From assembly GCA_023101885.1 (NCBI GenBank), contig JALPQD010000016.1:10665634-10729633 (forward strand): a stretch of 64,000 bases of DNA. Direction: 5' to 3'. Position numbers and translations under genes: made by a program. Below, one piece after another: positions 24,036 to 36,191 of this stretch. This stretch comes from Typhlomys cinereus (Eukaryota > Chordata > Mammalia > Rodentia > Platacanthomyidae). Position 1 is the stretch's first letter, and each line of letters opens with the position of its first letter. The notes below the pieces were generated by a model. It saw nothing but the letters and a program-made list of their open reading frames with translations, was not told the DNA's origin and did no database searches.

Positions 24036-24308
24036 TGGGCTGGAGAGGTGGCTCAGGGGTTAAGCCTCCGCCTTGCAGGCGGAAGGTCCCGAGTTCGGAT
24101 CCCAGATCCCCACCAGCGGGGGCGGCCTGCGCTTCTAGTCCTGGTAGGGCGGAGCCTGTGAATCCCAGGGCAGAAGGAGGTGGAGGCGTCCATGGTGGTT
24201 CGCGAATTCGTCCGTGGTTCTACACACACACAGACACACACATACACACACACACACACAGACACATGCGCGCATATACACACAGTTGAATAAATAATAA
24301 TAAAAAAA
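24036..24308 (+). mobile_element. Young tRNA-derived SINE with 16-bp TSD
   Basis: AGAAATTGATACAAGA flanks the element at 24020-24035 and 24309-24324. The head contains a pol III A box (TGGCTCAGGGG, 24049-24059) and a B box (GGTCCCGAGTTCGGATCCC, 24085-24103). A GC-rich body with many intact CpGs, a CA-rich tail and AATAAATAATAA follow. Pol III would transcribe it and L1 machinery would mobilise it. Layout fits the B2 superfamily; the body is shared with 55572-55843 and 57022-57287. Many CpGs and a perfect TSD suggest it is one of the youngest insertions here. Confidence 0.93.
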
Positions 24309-24324
24309 AGAAATTGATACAAGA

Positions 24325-24719
24325 AAAAAACAAAATGCACTATCAATAATAATTACAGAAGTATCTTTGTGTACTCAAAGCTTTACAGTTGTATTTTGTC
24401 AATAAATGAAAGCACTTTTCTGAAGTAGAAGAGAAAGAAAACAAATATAATAAGAAAAATAGTTCTGAATCAGTGATAAAAATATGAAAGGAAATATGTA
24501 TCTAAAATTCAGTTTAAAAACTGAAAGCCAGCAATACTAGACTTCTGTTTCTCTTATGCTGATTGATATCTCCATCCCAGTATCCCACATATATTTCAAA
24601 CACCAACATTTGTAAGTTGAATTCATCCTATCAGAAGGGTCTCTAATCCAGGAAATAGTTCAGCATGCAAGGCATCAAGTTGCCCCCTTCAACTCTATCC
24701 TTGTATCACAATTAGATAT
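24325..24719. other. Unique DNA
   Basis: Short AT-rich stretch with no recognised feature. Confidence 0.5.
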
Positions 24720-25030
24720 GGGTGCTGTCTTGACCAGTGAGGGTTAGAGCTCTGGGCACATTTGTAGAGAATTGGTAATTGAGTTAAGCCCAGAATGAAC
24801 CTGAAGGAGATAAGGTAGGTGATAAGAAAATCTAGCCCATGAGGGCCCAGGGAGGGTGAACAAAATGGAGGGAACTATTTGAGAATGTTGGCATCTTTCC
24901 ACATATTTGGCCAAGTATGCTGTTCATCCCTCTTTCAGGTGTTATGTGGACATGGTATGGACAGTTGCCTCTCCCGTTGATGTTGGTATGGCCTGACACT
25001 CTGGACAAGGAACTAAAATCAGACTATTTT
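24720..25030 (+). mobile_element. Diverged solo LTR of the MaLR type
   Basis: GGTTAGAGCTCTGGGCACATTTGTAGAGA and TTGAGTTAAGCCCAGAATGAACCTGAAGGAGAT align with the LTRs at 34216 and 35765, as do CTAGCCCATG and CTCTCCCGTTGATGTTGG. No internal region is present. It is much older than the complete element. Confidence 0.7.
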
Positions 25031-25067
25031 AAGAGAAAATTAAACCCCATCACAACAATGCAGGATA

Positions 25068-25180
25068 GCTACAGAATGATGAAAGGAGAAAACTGACTTT
25101 GGAAAGTTGTCCTATGACTTCCTTCTCTACATGCTATGGCATACATGAGTGCTTTTTCTATCTCTCGAAAATAAAAAGCC
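25068..25180 (+). mobile_element. B3-like SINE 3' fragment
   Basis: GAAAACTGACTTTGGAAAGTTGTCCTATGACTTCC...CATGCTATGGCATACATGAGTGC follows the 3' half of rodent B3 (B2-family) SINEs. The head is missing or too decayed. Confidence 0.5.
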
Positions 25181-25407
25181 TCTGTAGTGATGCCTTTATC
25201 TGCTTAAGTAACTAATGCTTCTTTAGTATATAATGAAACCAAGTAATGTTTAGCATACCTTATTCTTTTGGTATCTCTACTTAAGTAAAATTGATTTTGT
25301 GTTTTTCTAAATATCTGTATTATATAGTAGAAAAGTAACTTCTGGAGACTAATATAACATGACCACAACTTTACTTTACATCCTGCTATTCCTTTGAATT
25401 TATTCAG

Positions 25408-25605
25408 TAGGGCCTTTGAGATACGTCAGTGGGTAAGATGCCTGACATCAAACTTGAGCATCTGAGTTGGATCTCTGGAAATGCACATGGTAGAACAAGA
25501 AAATTGACTTCTGAAAGTTGTCTTCTGACCATCCACCTACCCATACACTATGAAATGTGGATCTCTTCTTTGTTTCTCTCCTCATAGCTAAGTATATCAG
25601 AAAAT
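25408..25605 (+). mobile_element. B3-like SINE
   Basis: The order GGCCTTTGAGATACGTCAGTGGGTAAGATGCCTG, GAGCATCTGAGTTGGATCTC, CACATGGTAGAAC, GAAAGTTGTCTTCTGACC and CACTATGAAATGTGG follows B3/B2-class SINEs: A box, B box, then the conserved body. It is well diverged. Confidence 0.65.
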
Positions 25606-27370
25606 AAATTGTTTCAAAATAATGAAATAATTTATTTGGTACAAGAAAACAATTCCAGGCATTAACACTTGGAGACCACAAAACTGCCTCAGTTCCTAAT
25701 CCACTTAGGATAATCAATTTCTAATCTTCCAATATTTTTGTTATAAGATTCAGATTTTATCCAGCCTTGTGGTAATTAACATTTTCAGTCTTTTAAAATG
25801 AAGACTAGGATTAGTTTAGCATTTGTCACTTTCCATTACACAAGAGGATGTAATAAACTGGACTGCATACATGTGCTTTCTTCTTCTCACTAGTTCAGAG
25901 TCAGACAGGCCTTCCACTGTTGACAGCAAAAGCTGAGGAAAATGCAAATGGCCCTTCTATCATGATAAGTATTCACAGGAGAAACAGAGAATCTGAACCT
26001 ATATGTCTGAACCTTGAATTATAGTATTAAGAACATTGGAAAATTCAAAATTCAGAGTTAGTTTAGTATTACATAACCCTGGAGAGTAGAAGGTGTAGAT
26101 GATTGTCAAAATCAACCAGTTGGAGAATTTTCTTCTGTCCCAAAAGGGTAACCTTCCTGCTGTATTCAGTCATCCAGTTGATTGCAAAAGTAGGTCCACA
26201 CACATTAGGGTTAGCAATCTGTTTTACTTATCGTTCACTGATTTATATGTCAATGTCATTCCCCTAGAAGAGTATAGTATTTGCTTTATACTGTTATCTT
26301 TCATGGCTCCTGTGGAGCTTACTGTACACATCCAGTCCCAAAGTGGGGTCAAGTGACAACCAAGAGAATATGAAGTCAACACAATCAGAGGGAAATGTCG
26401 AGTAGTACTGAACCACAGAATAGATTCTGTGATCCTCATCAATCCTCAAACCTGATTCTTCTATGATTCATTTACTAAGATAACCCAGCAGAATGGTGGA
26501 AGTTCTGACATAAAATTTATGTGAAACAGTAGATTTAACGAACCATAGAAGACACTAGTTGCCTTATTAGTGAGTCCTCTCTCTGTTTGGGGTGCATTTC
26601 ATTGCTCTGATGTGATGTGTAGAAGTCAGCAGCACTAGAGTGACTATCTCTACCTTCGATTCATTCTAATTAACAACAAAAATAACAACAGCTAGACTCT
26701 TGCCCTTGTCTCAAATAATCAAAACTCCTGCACCCCAGAATTGATTGGATTCACAATACTATGAAGACATAATGAAATCAGAAGAAAGAAAAAGGAACCC
26801 TGAAGGATGATCTGTAATTTGAATTGGAGGAATCCAGACACAAAGGAATGCATGAAAATCATAGATTATTAGATTAACGAACTTGTCAGGGTAGTTACCA
26901 TTTAAGTTATTATGTATTCTCTTGGTACTGAACTAGTAACAATTCCATTCAGCCAGTAAAGCAATATTGGGTAACAGATTGGACTTTAAGAAATGTTCCC
27001 ACAAATCTTTTGTAGTAAATTGAAATGAATGTGTTGTTTTAGTTCTAACAAGAGCATCCGGGTTGTCCTGATATTACAGCAAGATCAGAAGCATCCATCT
27101 GCATAATGCTTCTGTGTGTTGTCATGAGAATATTCTTTTGGGACCAGAAAGAAAATCATGAGTTCTCAGAATCCTGTCTAAATTCCCCTTGCTGCTACAT
27201 TTTGAAACCAGAAAAAGGTCATCAGTATTATCTGTATCTCATGATTTTTCACTTTATAATTTTGTTAGGTAGTTATATCGTCCAGCTGAGTTTTTAGAAA
27301 GAATATCCCTAGAAAATTAGAATTTGCTCTAAAATAATTGAGCAAGCATGAAAAAGGCAAGAACCATTTT
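25606..27370. other. Unique DNA, no gene recognised
   Basis: Frames at 26099-26356 and 27106-27297 have no recognisable domain. Nothing else is supported. Confidence 0.5.
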
Positions 27371-27376
27371 GAGAAT

Positions 27377-27378
<2 letters not shown>

Positions 27379-27426
<48 letters not shown>

Positions 27427-27429
27427 ACA
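27379..27429. repeat. (AC)n microsatellite
   Basis: About 21 AC units, then ATACACACA. It explains the Val/Cys run in the opposite-strand frame at 27265-27519. Confidence 0.95.
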
Positions 27430-29275
27430 TTCCCCTCTCAAATGACACGAGAGAAAAGATAACAGAAAGTTATCTTTTTCTTTTGGGATATGGTCATAAA
27501 AGGGGAGTCTCTGTTGCACAATGATATGATGGTGACAATATAAAAAACTGCATTAATTCAAATCCAAGGGGTTCCTGGAACTAATTTATACTTTAGTTGG
27601 TTTTTTTTCACATGTAACCTACCTTGGCCTTACACTTAAGGAAAACCTCTTGCTTCAGTCCCTCAAAATCTGTGATTGAACATGTCCAGCTAATGCTTTA
27701 TTATGAAATATAATGGTATTTTTCATATCATGTCTTTGAGCCATTACAAGAAGCTTCTTTCAATATGCTAAGAGTTTCAACACAGCATGCCAATTAATCT
27801 TTGCATACATATGATAAATCTTATATCAAGATTACTATCCTGTAAAAGTTTACTTGGAGGAAGAGATTGATATACAAGAGTTAAGGAACTTGGGTTCTGA
27901 TCTCCTATAAAGAGATGAAGAAGGAGAAATCAATGCAGAGATATTAATCAGGCTAAAACAGAATCATATCCATTATCAGCTAGGACTCTAGAATTGTAAT
28001 GATTTTTAATATGCATCCTTATTTAATTCAGGATGAGCAGGTCTTCATGCCATACTTTATGAAATAGTGGTGAGAAAAGGTTGAGAACATGGGGAGAACT
28101 TTTCATTCTAAGTATAAAGGCAGTAACTCCAGGGACTGAGCAATGGTAGGTATCAGTGGCAGTAAACGAGATAGAAGTTCTTAGTGGATTTGGGTCACTG
28201 CAGGGTATATACAATGAACACCTAGTCCTCCCTTTCAAATACTTGAATATATACTTTCCCATGAATCCTGTCTTCAAGGCCTCCAGTATTCTGGTGGACC
28301 ATTTTACTGATGATAATGTAAAAGATCAAGTATGTGTGGATGGAGAAGAAACCCAGAATGTGTCTTTTGGTCCACAACTAATTACTTCCTTTTCCCTCCT
28401 GACTAATGAATAAAGTTTTCTTTCTCCCATAATCACCACTTGTGTTGGGCATCAATCCAATGCCATGAGCTCATTTAATCTTTCATGTTAGGCATCCTTT
28501 CATTGCTATCAAATTATGTAAAATATTATTAATGTGCATCAGTGAAATCATATGGGAATCAAAAGCATTTTTCACTCCTTCTAACATAAACTGTATATTT
28601 TCCTAAAAAGGAGGGTCATTTTTAATGTCCCATATAGTATGTTCCATTGTTATTTCCTTATCCCTCAGGACAAGGAATCCACATTAGTTTTTTGGGGGGA
28701 AAGGGACCAGTTATGCATTAGAAAGACTGAACATTTTAAACAACAGAAATTTACTGTGTTATTTGCGTAGGTTAGACAACTAAGACAATTAATTGTCAAA
28801 TGTTAGTTCTTCTGCGGATTGTGGCATGGCATGTGTTCATGCTTCTCACCATCTACTAATGTTTGGTTGGCAGTTTTCTGTGCTCCTTGGCTTCTAGGTC
28901 ACATTATGAGATGCCAGTGACATGACAGCCAACATATTGAGAAAGGCACTGTTCACTTGTAACAGTCTAAACTTGCCAGAGCGCATTTATAGGAGAAACT
29001 TTATCTAATCTTAGTAGAAGTATTATCCTTATGGAAATTCTGAAATTGCAGAGCCAGAATTTGCATGGACAAGAAATACATATTCTCCAAGTGAATCACT
29101 GGCAATTATTGTGAGATTCTTCATGTTCTGTCTTTTTTTCTAATGTCACCAGAACAACATTATAATTGGTATTGCTGAATCCTGACAGGAGCATCATGTC
29201 TTGAAAGCCTCTCAGTTTTCTTTCTGCATGCTTAAAGAGACTCCATATCCAAGTTTTTCTTCTTAAAAATTATGA
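27430..29275. other. Unique DNA, no gene recognised
   Basis: The frame at 28156-28413 is the longest and shows no known motif. No repeat is recognised. Confidence 0.5.
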
Positions 29276-29280
29276 TATAT

Positions 29281-29400
29281 AGAGCCAAAGAGATGGCACA
29301 GGGGTTAAGTCTCTCTCTTGCAAGCAAGCAGAAGTTTCTGAGTTCAGATCCCAGATTCCACACAAAAAAATATCAGGCTCCACAGCAAACATTCTATTTA
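29281..29400 (+). mobile_element. Decayed tRNA-derived SINE head
   Basis: GAGCCAAAGAGATGGCACAGGGGTTAAGTC...TTGCAAGC...GAGTTCAGATCCCAGATTCC matches the A box/B box head and first body bases of the SINE at 24036, with mutations. Confidence 0.7.
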
Positions 29401-32034
29401 CCATTATATGGAGCTACTTTTTTTTTTTAAAGAAACAGAAGCTTCTTAGTAGGAAAGATGCCTTTTTAATTGTGTTATCCCAGTGGCCAGATTAGGGCTT
29501 AGCTAGAATCATAAGATATATAATACCAGCAATGAATAAATAATTAAATATACAATTAAATTTCTTTTATCTTTAGCCATTGCAAACATTGATTGTTTTT
29601 TATAAAATCAAGAAAAAGGCATAAGAATGGTATATTTTATTTAATAACTATTTTCTATGTTTCACATAAGAATATTTCCTGAATTCATGCTAGTTTCCTG
29701 TATTTCAGGATATAAAAATTTAAAGAAGTTATGTATGATTTCACATCCATAATAATAAACGTCCAAAAAACATTGCCCACATGGCAACTTCAATTTACAT
29801 AACTTTTGCACATTGTACCCTAAATAAAGTCTCATAGTAAATAAAAGTGACTATGATAATTTTTATTTTGACATAAGATCAAAATTGCAAAGAACAAAAC
29901 CTAGCATTTCAGGAGATGATAGGTCATGGTCTACATTGATTCTCTTCTTTAACAACTTGTCCCAAAGGTTGGGTATGTTGTGGAGTGATAGAGGGTTTTG
30001 GTTTAATGTGCACAATACTATATGAACAATATCTAGTTCACAAACACCACTATTAAATAAGCAAATAAATAATCTATTTATTTGCTTATTTAATCAAATA
30101 TCATTAATATCAAAAAGATTCATACAGTTTTATTATACCCAAAAATGGGCAGTATACCTAGCAAGATAAAATTTGCCAATTAGAGAAATTAAAAAATTAA
30201 ACATTTATACTTATTTATTAGCAAAATGTGTCTGTGTTTATTGCAGGAAGAGTTGATCTAGTATGTCAACATATAGATATGCATTGACAAGCACATTTAC
30301 TGAAGCATTATTTTGGAAAATGAAATCAATCTATTCAAATTCATACTATGCAGACTTTTACTTCAATGATTAAAAAAAAATTCAACGCAAAGTCCAAAAA
30401 TAAATATACCAGAAGAAGAAAATGATACAAGAATTGGAACATCAGATAACAGTTCAGTTTTGTTGCTAGTAATGTTTTCTCTTTACCCATACTTGACAAG
30501 AGATTTCTGAGTTTTTCTATTACAATGATGCATGCACACAGGCCGTTTGTACTTAAGCCACATTCCTTTTTTATCTTCAAGGGTCCTAGTCACACATGCA
30601 CACAGATACTGATTATATTCTAACTTACCATATTCCAACATGACATATTCCATTCTTAATTCCAAACTCACTTGTTTACTAAAGCACATAATGGAAAAGT
30701 AAATATGTATAGGAATAATTATTTAAATTTTGCTTTCTTACAGTAACTCTGTCATCTTGGATAATCTTCTTATTCCTAGAGTTTCTAAATAATTGAGGCA
30801 CTTCTAAAACCTGGGATTTGGGTTAAATCTTCAAAGTCACCATTTTAGTGAAAAAAATCTCATGATAGTTAACTCTGCTTACATTTCTTACATTAGCTTC
30901 AATAAGTACACATGAGCCACTCAATGTTCCAGGAAAACAGAAAACTGTGAAATTAAACCATTGATCTTCAGGGATGGTTAAAAAAAAAAAAAACAGGCCT
31001 GATTCAACAAAATCTCTGTTGCAATAAGTGATTTAATTGATTCTGAAAGAAAAAATCTTTTTCATGATATTTAGTCTCAAAATCATAACCTCTATATAAT
31101 GACTGTGATCAGTACTAACTTTGTACCTTTCTAGAATTGCACTCCAAATGTATGCAAAGTAGCATGGCTGATGGAAACCTTGTTGCATGTAGTGACTCTT
31201 CATCTCATCACACTTGATCAGTGCTGTAAGTCAGAGCTGAAAAGAAATGAAAGGTTGCAAAATCATCTTGGATTATAACTTGTGTCTAAATAACAACACA
31301 ACTTTAATTGGTCTTAAGAACCTGTTAAGAACTCAGTTATTAGAATTTGGCTAGACTAAGCTAAATAACCCCAAAATTTTGTTTGTAAGTCTGTACATTC
31401 CATTAGGAAATCAATTACTAAAAACAGCATAAGGCTTTGTATAAAGCTAAAATAAGTAAGTAAATAAATGAATAAATTGCATAGGAATTTCTGGGTGTGA
31501 CAGGATCTCCTTACTAGACTTCATTTATCTTAGTTATTTTGTATGCCACAGTACTTTAATATAAAGTGAAATGACACTCTGATGAAATACATACTAATAC
31601 AATCTCTTGATTTAAATCAAGTTCAGATTCTGTCTGTACAATACTTAAGGGATTATTTTCTTAATATAATAGAGCAAACATTCACATATTTTGAGAAAAA
31701 AATAGGAGAGATTGAATGTTACTGTACATCTGCCAAGTTCAGATTTCAGGTGCATTTTTTTGCTGATAGTGTGATGGATCATGTGGTTAGAAGACATTGA
31801 ATAACTGGCTGAGAACTAATTTTGTCCTTTTACAGATTACTTAATTTATTTTTGTATTGAAAAATGCAGATAGGTGATTCCATGTTTCATAAATATTGGG
31901 TATTCTTCAAGCGTTACTACCTCTTTCTGACAGATACATTCAGCATCCCTGGGTTTATGACTCCTCCGGTTGTTCTTTCTTCTGAATGAATGCTAGCATT
32001 CAATGTTACATTTCAAGATTTTAACATTGTTCTA
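29401..32034. other. Unique AT-rich DNA, no gene recognised
   Basis: No gene or dated repeat is recognised apart from the hairpin at 30052-30094. Frames at 30341-30689 and 31582-31800 have no known motif. Confidence 0.5.
30052..30094. repeat. Perfect 20-bp inverted repeat with 3-nt loop
   Basis: Arms 30052-30071 and 30075-30094 are exact reverse complements around a 3-nt loop (ATC). The sequence is AT-rich (ATTAAATAAGC...) and could extrude a cruciform or fold as RNA hairpin. Confidence 0.95.
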
Positions 32035-32391
32035 GTGGCTCACCTTCACTGTCAACTTGAGGAGATTTAGAGGCACTAAGGAAATGAACCCTAGTCATGT
32101 TCTTGATGCATCATGTAAGGTAAGTTAATTGATTTGAAAAGACCCAACCAAAATATGGGCAGTACTCTTACATAGATTGGAATTTCATTTTAAATAAAAG
32201 GAAGAAAGGGTGATGAGCTGCACCATTAATCACTTGGCTTCCTGGCTGAGACTATGATGTGACCAGTGGCTGCAGGCTCCTGCCACCATGACTTCCATGC
32301 CACATTTGACTGACGATTCCCTGATTTTGAAAGCAATAAAGGCTGCCTTTATTAAGCTGCTGTTACAACATCAAGGCAACAAACTAATACC
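32035..32391 (+). mobile_element. Solo LTR relic of MaLR type
   Basis: CACTGTCAACTTGAGGAGATTTAGA near the start, GATGTGACCAGTGGCTGCAGGCTCCTGCCACCATGACTTCC in the middle and AAAGCAATAAAGGCTG, TTACAACATCAAGGCAACAAACTAATAC at the end follow the order of old rodent MaLR LTRs, including a polyadenylation signal near the 3' end. It is not the same subfamily as the complete element at 34.2 kb. Confidence 0.55.
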
Positions 32392-32559
32392 ATTTCTATG
32401 CTTATCGAAGTTTGTCATATCTTAGAGACTATTCATAAACTTTTATGAGTGATGCAGTTTATTGCTTTCATATACCTCTATGAATTTTAAAGAGAACATA
32501 CAAAGTAAGGGCTTTCTACTTATTTAAAATTAATGTACAAAGTGAATTTGCTTATCACA
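32392..32559. other. Unique DNA
   Basis: No feature recognised. Confidence 0.5.
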
Positions 32560-33270
32560 ATTTATCTTCAAACTCCTCCTTCATCCTGAAAATCTCCTCC
32601 TCCACCAAATTTTACCATTCCACTTTTATGTGTCATATTTTCTCCTTTTCACCGTCTTGTAAGATTTCTTCCTCCCCAACCTCTACTACACTGACACAAC
32701 AATATAAACACATTTAAACATTAAAATCTAGAATTTTATGAAGGAGACACTGAGTATTTTTCTTCCTGAGTCTAGGTTGCACACTTAATATAATAATTAC
32801 CAGTTCCATATACTTTCCTTCAAATGTTATGGTATCATGTTTCTTTATAAGTGAAGAAAATTCCTCTGTGTATGTGTAACAGATTTTCTCTATCAGTTCA
32901 TCTTTTGATTTAAACCCAGGCTAGTCATATTGCTTAGCTACTATAAATATTACAAGGATAAGTACAAATGTATAACATGTGCCCCAGAGAGGTATAGCGG
33001 TGTCATATGGTACTGTTTCAGCTTAGAGAATCATCTGTGTTGATTTCCACAGCATATGAAAGAAATTACATTCCCACCATCAGAATCCTTGGCAAATCTT
33101 TCCTGTTTGCTCTTCTTACAGAATCCACATTTAGGAAGGATGGTTTCTCCCTGGCAGGATCCAGTATGATCATCATTATTCCTGATAGTCTAAAGTCTGT
33201 AACTGTTCTTTCATTAAAGAATGTATTGTTGGATTATTTATCTTTAAGAATAGACTCTTCTTTTTAAATT
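32560..33270 (-). mobile_element. Ancient L1 3' end (ORF2 C-terminal region and 3' UTR), minus strand
   Basis: AAATTACATTCCCACCATCAGAATCC and neighbouring text at 33000-33250 match the reverse complement of a conserved part of L1 ORF2 near its C-terminus. The pyrimidine-rich 32565-32700 would be the 3' UTR. It is heavily diverged, and the plus-strand frame at 33007-33267 is noise. Confidence 0.5.
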
Positions 33271-34210
33271 ATGTTTCTTTGTTATGGTTGGGTTGCTCCC
33301 TTCCTACCCCAAGGCTCCTATGTTTACAACTTTTTGCTGCTGTTGTTGCTCTTGTTGTTTGCCCATGGTGAAGCCAAAGTGAGTTTGTAGCATTGTGTTC
33401 CTCCCTTGGAGGTCATTGTTATTTCTAGAATATCAAGTTAAGAGTCTTCATCAATTCATACAAGACCCACCCTGCCCTTATTTTCTTATAGCCAAGAAAT
33501 GGGGAATTAACTTCATTTATTTATTTTTTAAAAATATCAAAACTTCATTATGTCAGAAGATTTAAAATACAAAGGTGCTTTATAAAAGTTGCATAGGAGA
33601 TAAAATTCCTCCATTAAAGTACCATTAAAAAGTATATGAAATACAAATACAGAAATGTATTAAGATTGTATACTTCTGTGATAAATTTGGTAAAGTTATC
33701 ATGTCTGCATCTTTAGCTGACCTTAGTGTTAGATTTTTTGGCACCTTTAGGATGTGGAGCCTTGCTGGAGAAAGACAGGTCACAGTGAGTGGGTGTTGAA
33801 GTTCGATCAGCCCTGTTTCTTTCCAGCTTGCTCTTGCTCCCTCCGTGTCTACGATGTCTACAGTGACCTGAATCACTCTCTTATTTCTGCCCCCAAGTCA
33901 CGTCTTCTGTTATGTGATTCCTGCCTTTATGGACAACAATGAGCTTTTGAGTAAGACAGCTCTGACATGAGCAGGGTTGCAACTGTTGTTTTCTTTAAGG
34001 CAACTTTATTAAATCTTAAAGTAAGTTTAACTAGCAAATTTATCTAGAAATTTTTTGATGTTTCTACAACAGAAAAAAATTCTTTACCATTCCCTTAGTA
34101 AAAGTCTATTTGAATATATGTTCTTGACATAATGAAAAACTTTTGTAAATATATTACTATGCAGCAAAAACTACCTTTTTAGATAGATTATATTTGCGCT
34201 AAGATTTAAT
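33271..34210. other. Mostly unique DNA, no gene recognised
   Basis: Frames at 33625-33876 and 33754-33942 overlap on opposite strands and show no known domain. A faint LTR-like flavour at about 33790-33960 is not strong enough to call. Confidence 0.45.
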
Positions 34211-34215
34211 GGGTG
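34211..34215. repeat. 5-bp TSD (left) of the MaLR element
   Basis: GGGTG immediately before the LTR, repeated at 36187-36191. ERVL/MaLR elements typically make 5-bp duplications. Confidence 0.85.
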
Positions 34216-34637
34216 TGTCATAGTTAAGCACAGGTGTCAACTTGATTGTTAAGGGTTTGAGCTCTGGGCATAGTTGTAGAGAGTTGATGGTTGAGTTAAG
34301 CCCAGAGCAAACCTAAAGGACATTGTCTAGCTGATAGGGAAGACCTAGTCCATGATGGGTGGGACTAGGCCCTGGATAAATCACAGAGAGCTGGTTGAGA
34401 GAGCTGTTATCCTTCTGTATACTTGGCCAGACATGCTAGTGTGGCAAGTAAGGATTGTCTATCTCTCAGCTGTTATGCAATTATGGTGTAGCCAGTTCCC
34501 TTGGCCTTGGTGTTGGTGCATGCTCTCCCGTCAAGCTGGACTAAGAACTGTAACCAGGAATCATAAGAGAATGAACCCTTGTTCCTTTAAGCCATTTGAT
34601 GGTCATTTATCAGCAATCATGCAGGTGGACTGCAATA
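34216..34637 (+). mobile_element. 5' LTR of the MaLR element
   Basis: 422 bp with a polyadenylation-type AGAATGAACC where the 3' LTR has ACAATAAATCC, so its signal has decayed. Otherwise collinear with 35765-36186. Confidence 0.9.
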
Positions 34638-35764
34638 GAATTTGGTACCTGGGAAGTGGGGTGTTGCTGATAAATCTGACTATGTGGATTTTGTGGCTTT
34701 TGAATGGTTCTGGCATAGCATAACAAAGAGTTTATTTTGCAATACCGTTCTTCAGAGTTTAGTGGGCCAATTGCTGAGAGAGATTGTTTGGGCCCAATTT
34801 ATGATGAGGAGAACAAGGACTTTGGTAAAGCTGAATTTAAAGACGATGGACTGGTTTGTTTGGCAGAGGACAGCTATGTTGGCAGCCTTAAAGTTTTGCA
34901 AAGGGCAGGCAGAATATCTGCTGCTGTTGGAGAAATGAGTATCAGTGAAGGAAAACATAGTGACTTGCACTGGGATGGTGGAAGATGTGAAAACCACCTT
35001 ATGGCAAGTTCGTGGTTTGAAAACTCAAATTCCTTCAGGGTCTGAAAGCCCAAGTTAAAGCGGTTTCTTGCCCTTTGGATGTTTGGCTGCCTAAAAGAGG
35101 CTTTTCCAGCATCAGTGAGTTAAAGTTGGTACAGCTACCAACTGAGCAACATTTCAACCTTGCTTCAGATTCTGACAGTGTCCCCAGGTGGTGCTGGTTT
35201 TGGTGAACAGTTTGAGGGATTCATGGAAAGCAGCAAAAGCTTGGCACCAAGTGGCAGGTGTAAAGTTTCTGCTAGAAAAGGTGAAGCTTATAGCTGCAGA
35301 GGTGAACCCAGAGTATTGGAGATGCCAGAACCGTGGGATGTATGCTGAAGACTGTTGTGAGTGGAGATTGAGTCTCGTTCAAAGGAAGTCTGCTTTTACA
35401 ACTTTGAGCTGCACACAGGGACTGGTAATTCCTGAAATCTTTGAGCCACGGTGATTACATGATGAGCAACAGAAGATGGACGTTGAAGTGCAGGATGCAG
35501 TGATTTGTTGGACTTTGATCTTTTTAATGTTTTCTTATTGTATCAAGATCCTTCTCTTTTGATGCTTTATGTGTTTTAAAGTATTTAACTTTTTCTAATT
35601 TAAGAAGATTAAGAACATTTACCTTTTAAAATGTTTGAACATTAACGAGAAAACATTTTAAATTTGTCCATGGAATATATTTATATTTTAACATCTATGG
35701 GGACAAGGAAAGGTTACAGTTTAAAAGTGCTATTGTTTTTGTGTCAAGTTGACAAGGGGTGGAG

Positions 35765-36186
35765 TGTCATAGTTAAGCACAGGTGTCAACTTGACTGTTG
35801 AGGGTTTGAGCTCTGAGCACAGTTGTAGAGAGTTGATGGTTGAGTTAAGCCCAAAGCAAACCTGAAGGAGATTGTCTAGCTGATGGAGAAGACCTAGCCC
35901 ATGGTGGGTGGGATTAGGCTCTAGATAAATCACAGAGAGCTGGTTGAGAGAGTTGGCATCCTTCTGTATACTTGGCCAGACATGCTGGTCTAACAGGTAA
36001 GGATTGTCCATCTCTCAGCCGTTATGCAATGATGGTGTGGCCAGTCCCCTTGGCCCTGGTGTTGGTGCATGCTCTCCCGTCCAACTGGACCAAGAACTGT
36101 AACCAGGAATCATAAGACAATAAATCCTTGTTCCCTTAAGCTATTTGATGGTCATTTATCAGCAACCATGCAGGCTGACTGCAACA
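35765..36186 (+). mobile_element. 3' LTR of the MaLR element
   Basis: 422 bp, retaining AATAAA near its 3' end. It is preceded by GACAAGGGGTGGAG, the likely polypurine tract. Confidence 0.9.
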
Positions 36187-36191
36187 GGGTG
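36187..36191. repeat. 5-bp TSD (right) of the MaLR element
   Basis: GGGTG immediately after the 3' LTR. Confidence 0.85.

Larger units (their letters stand above)
34216..36186 (+). mobile_element. Complete MaLR-type LTR retrotransposon (non-autonomous)
   Basis: Two 422-bp LTRs (34216-34637 and 35765-36186) start TGTCATAGTTAAGC and end GACTGCAATA or GACTGCAACA. They flank a 1127-bp interior, with the TSD GGGTG outside. The interior begins GAATTTGGTACCTGGGAAGTGGGG, the primer-site region of MaLR elements, and has no gag or pol. I count about 40 mismatches between the LTRs (about 9-10%), mostly transitions, so the element is old but well preserved. It depended on ERVL-type enzymes in trans. Short frames inside (34352-35454) are non-coding noise. 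Confidence 0.9.

Noticed and set aside
24049..24103. A possible true tRNA gene (A and B boxes)
   Set aside because: No proper cloverleaf with acceptor and anticodon stems follows; the sequence continues into a SINE body with TSD.
34352..35454. Several overlapping plus-strand frames of 60-120 codons
   Set aside because: They lie across the LTR and non-coding interior of a MaLR element, overlap each other in different frames and match no domain.
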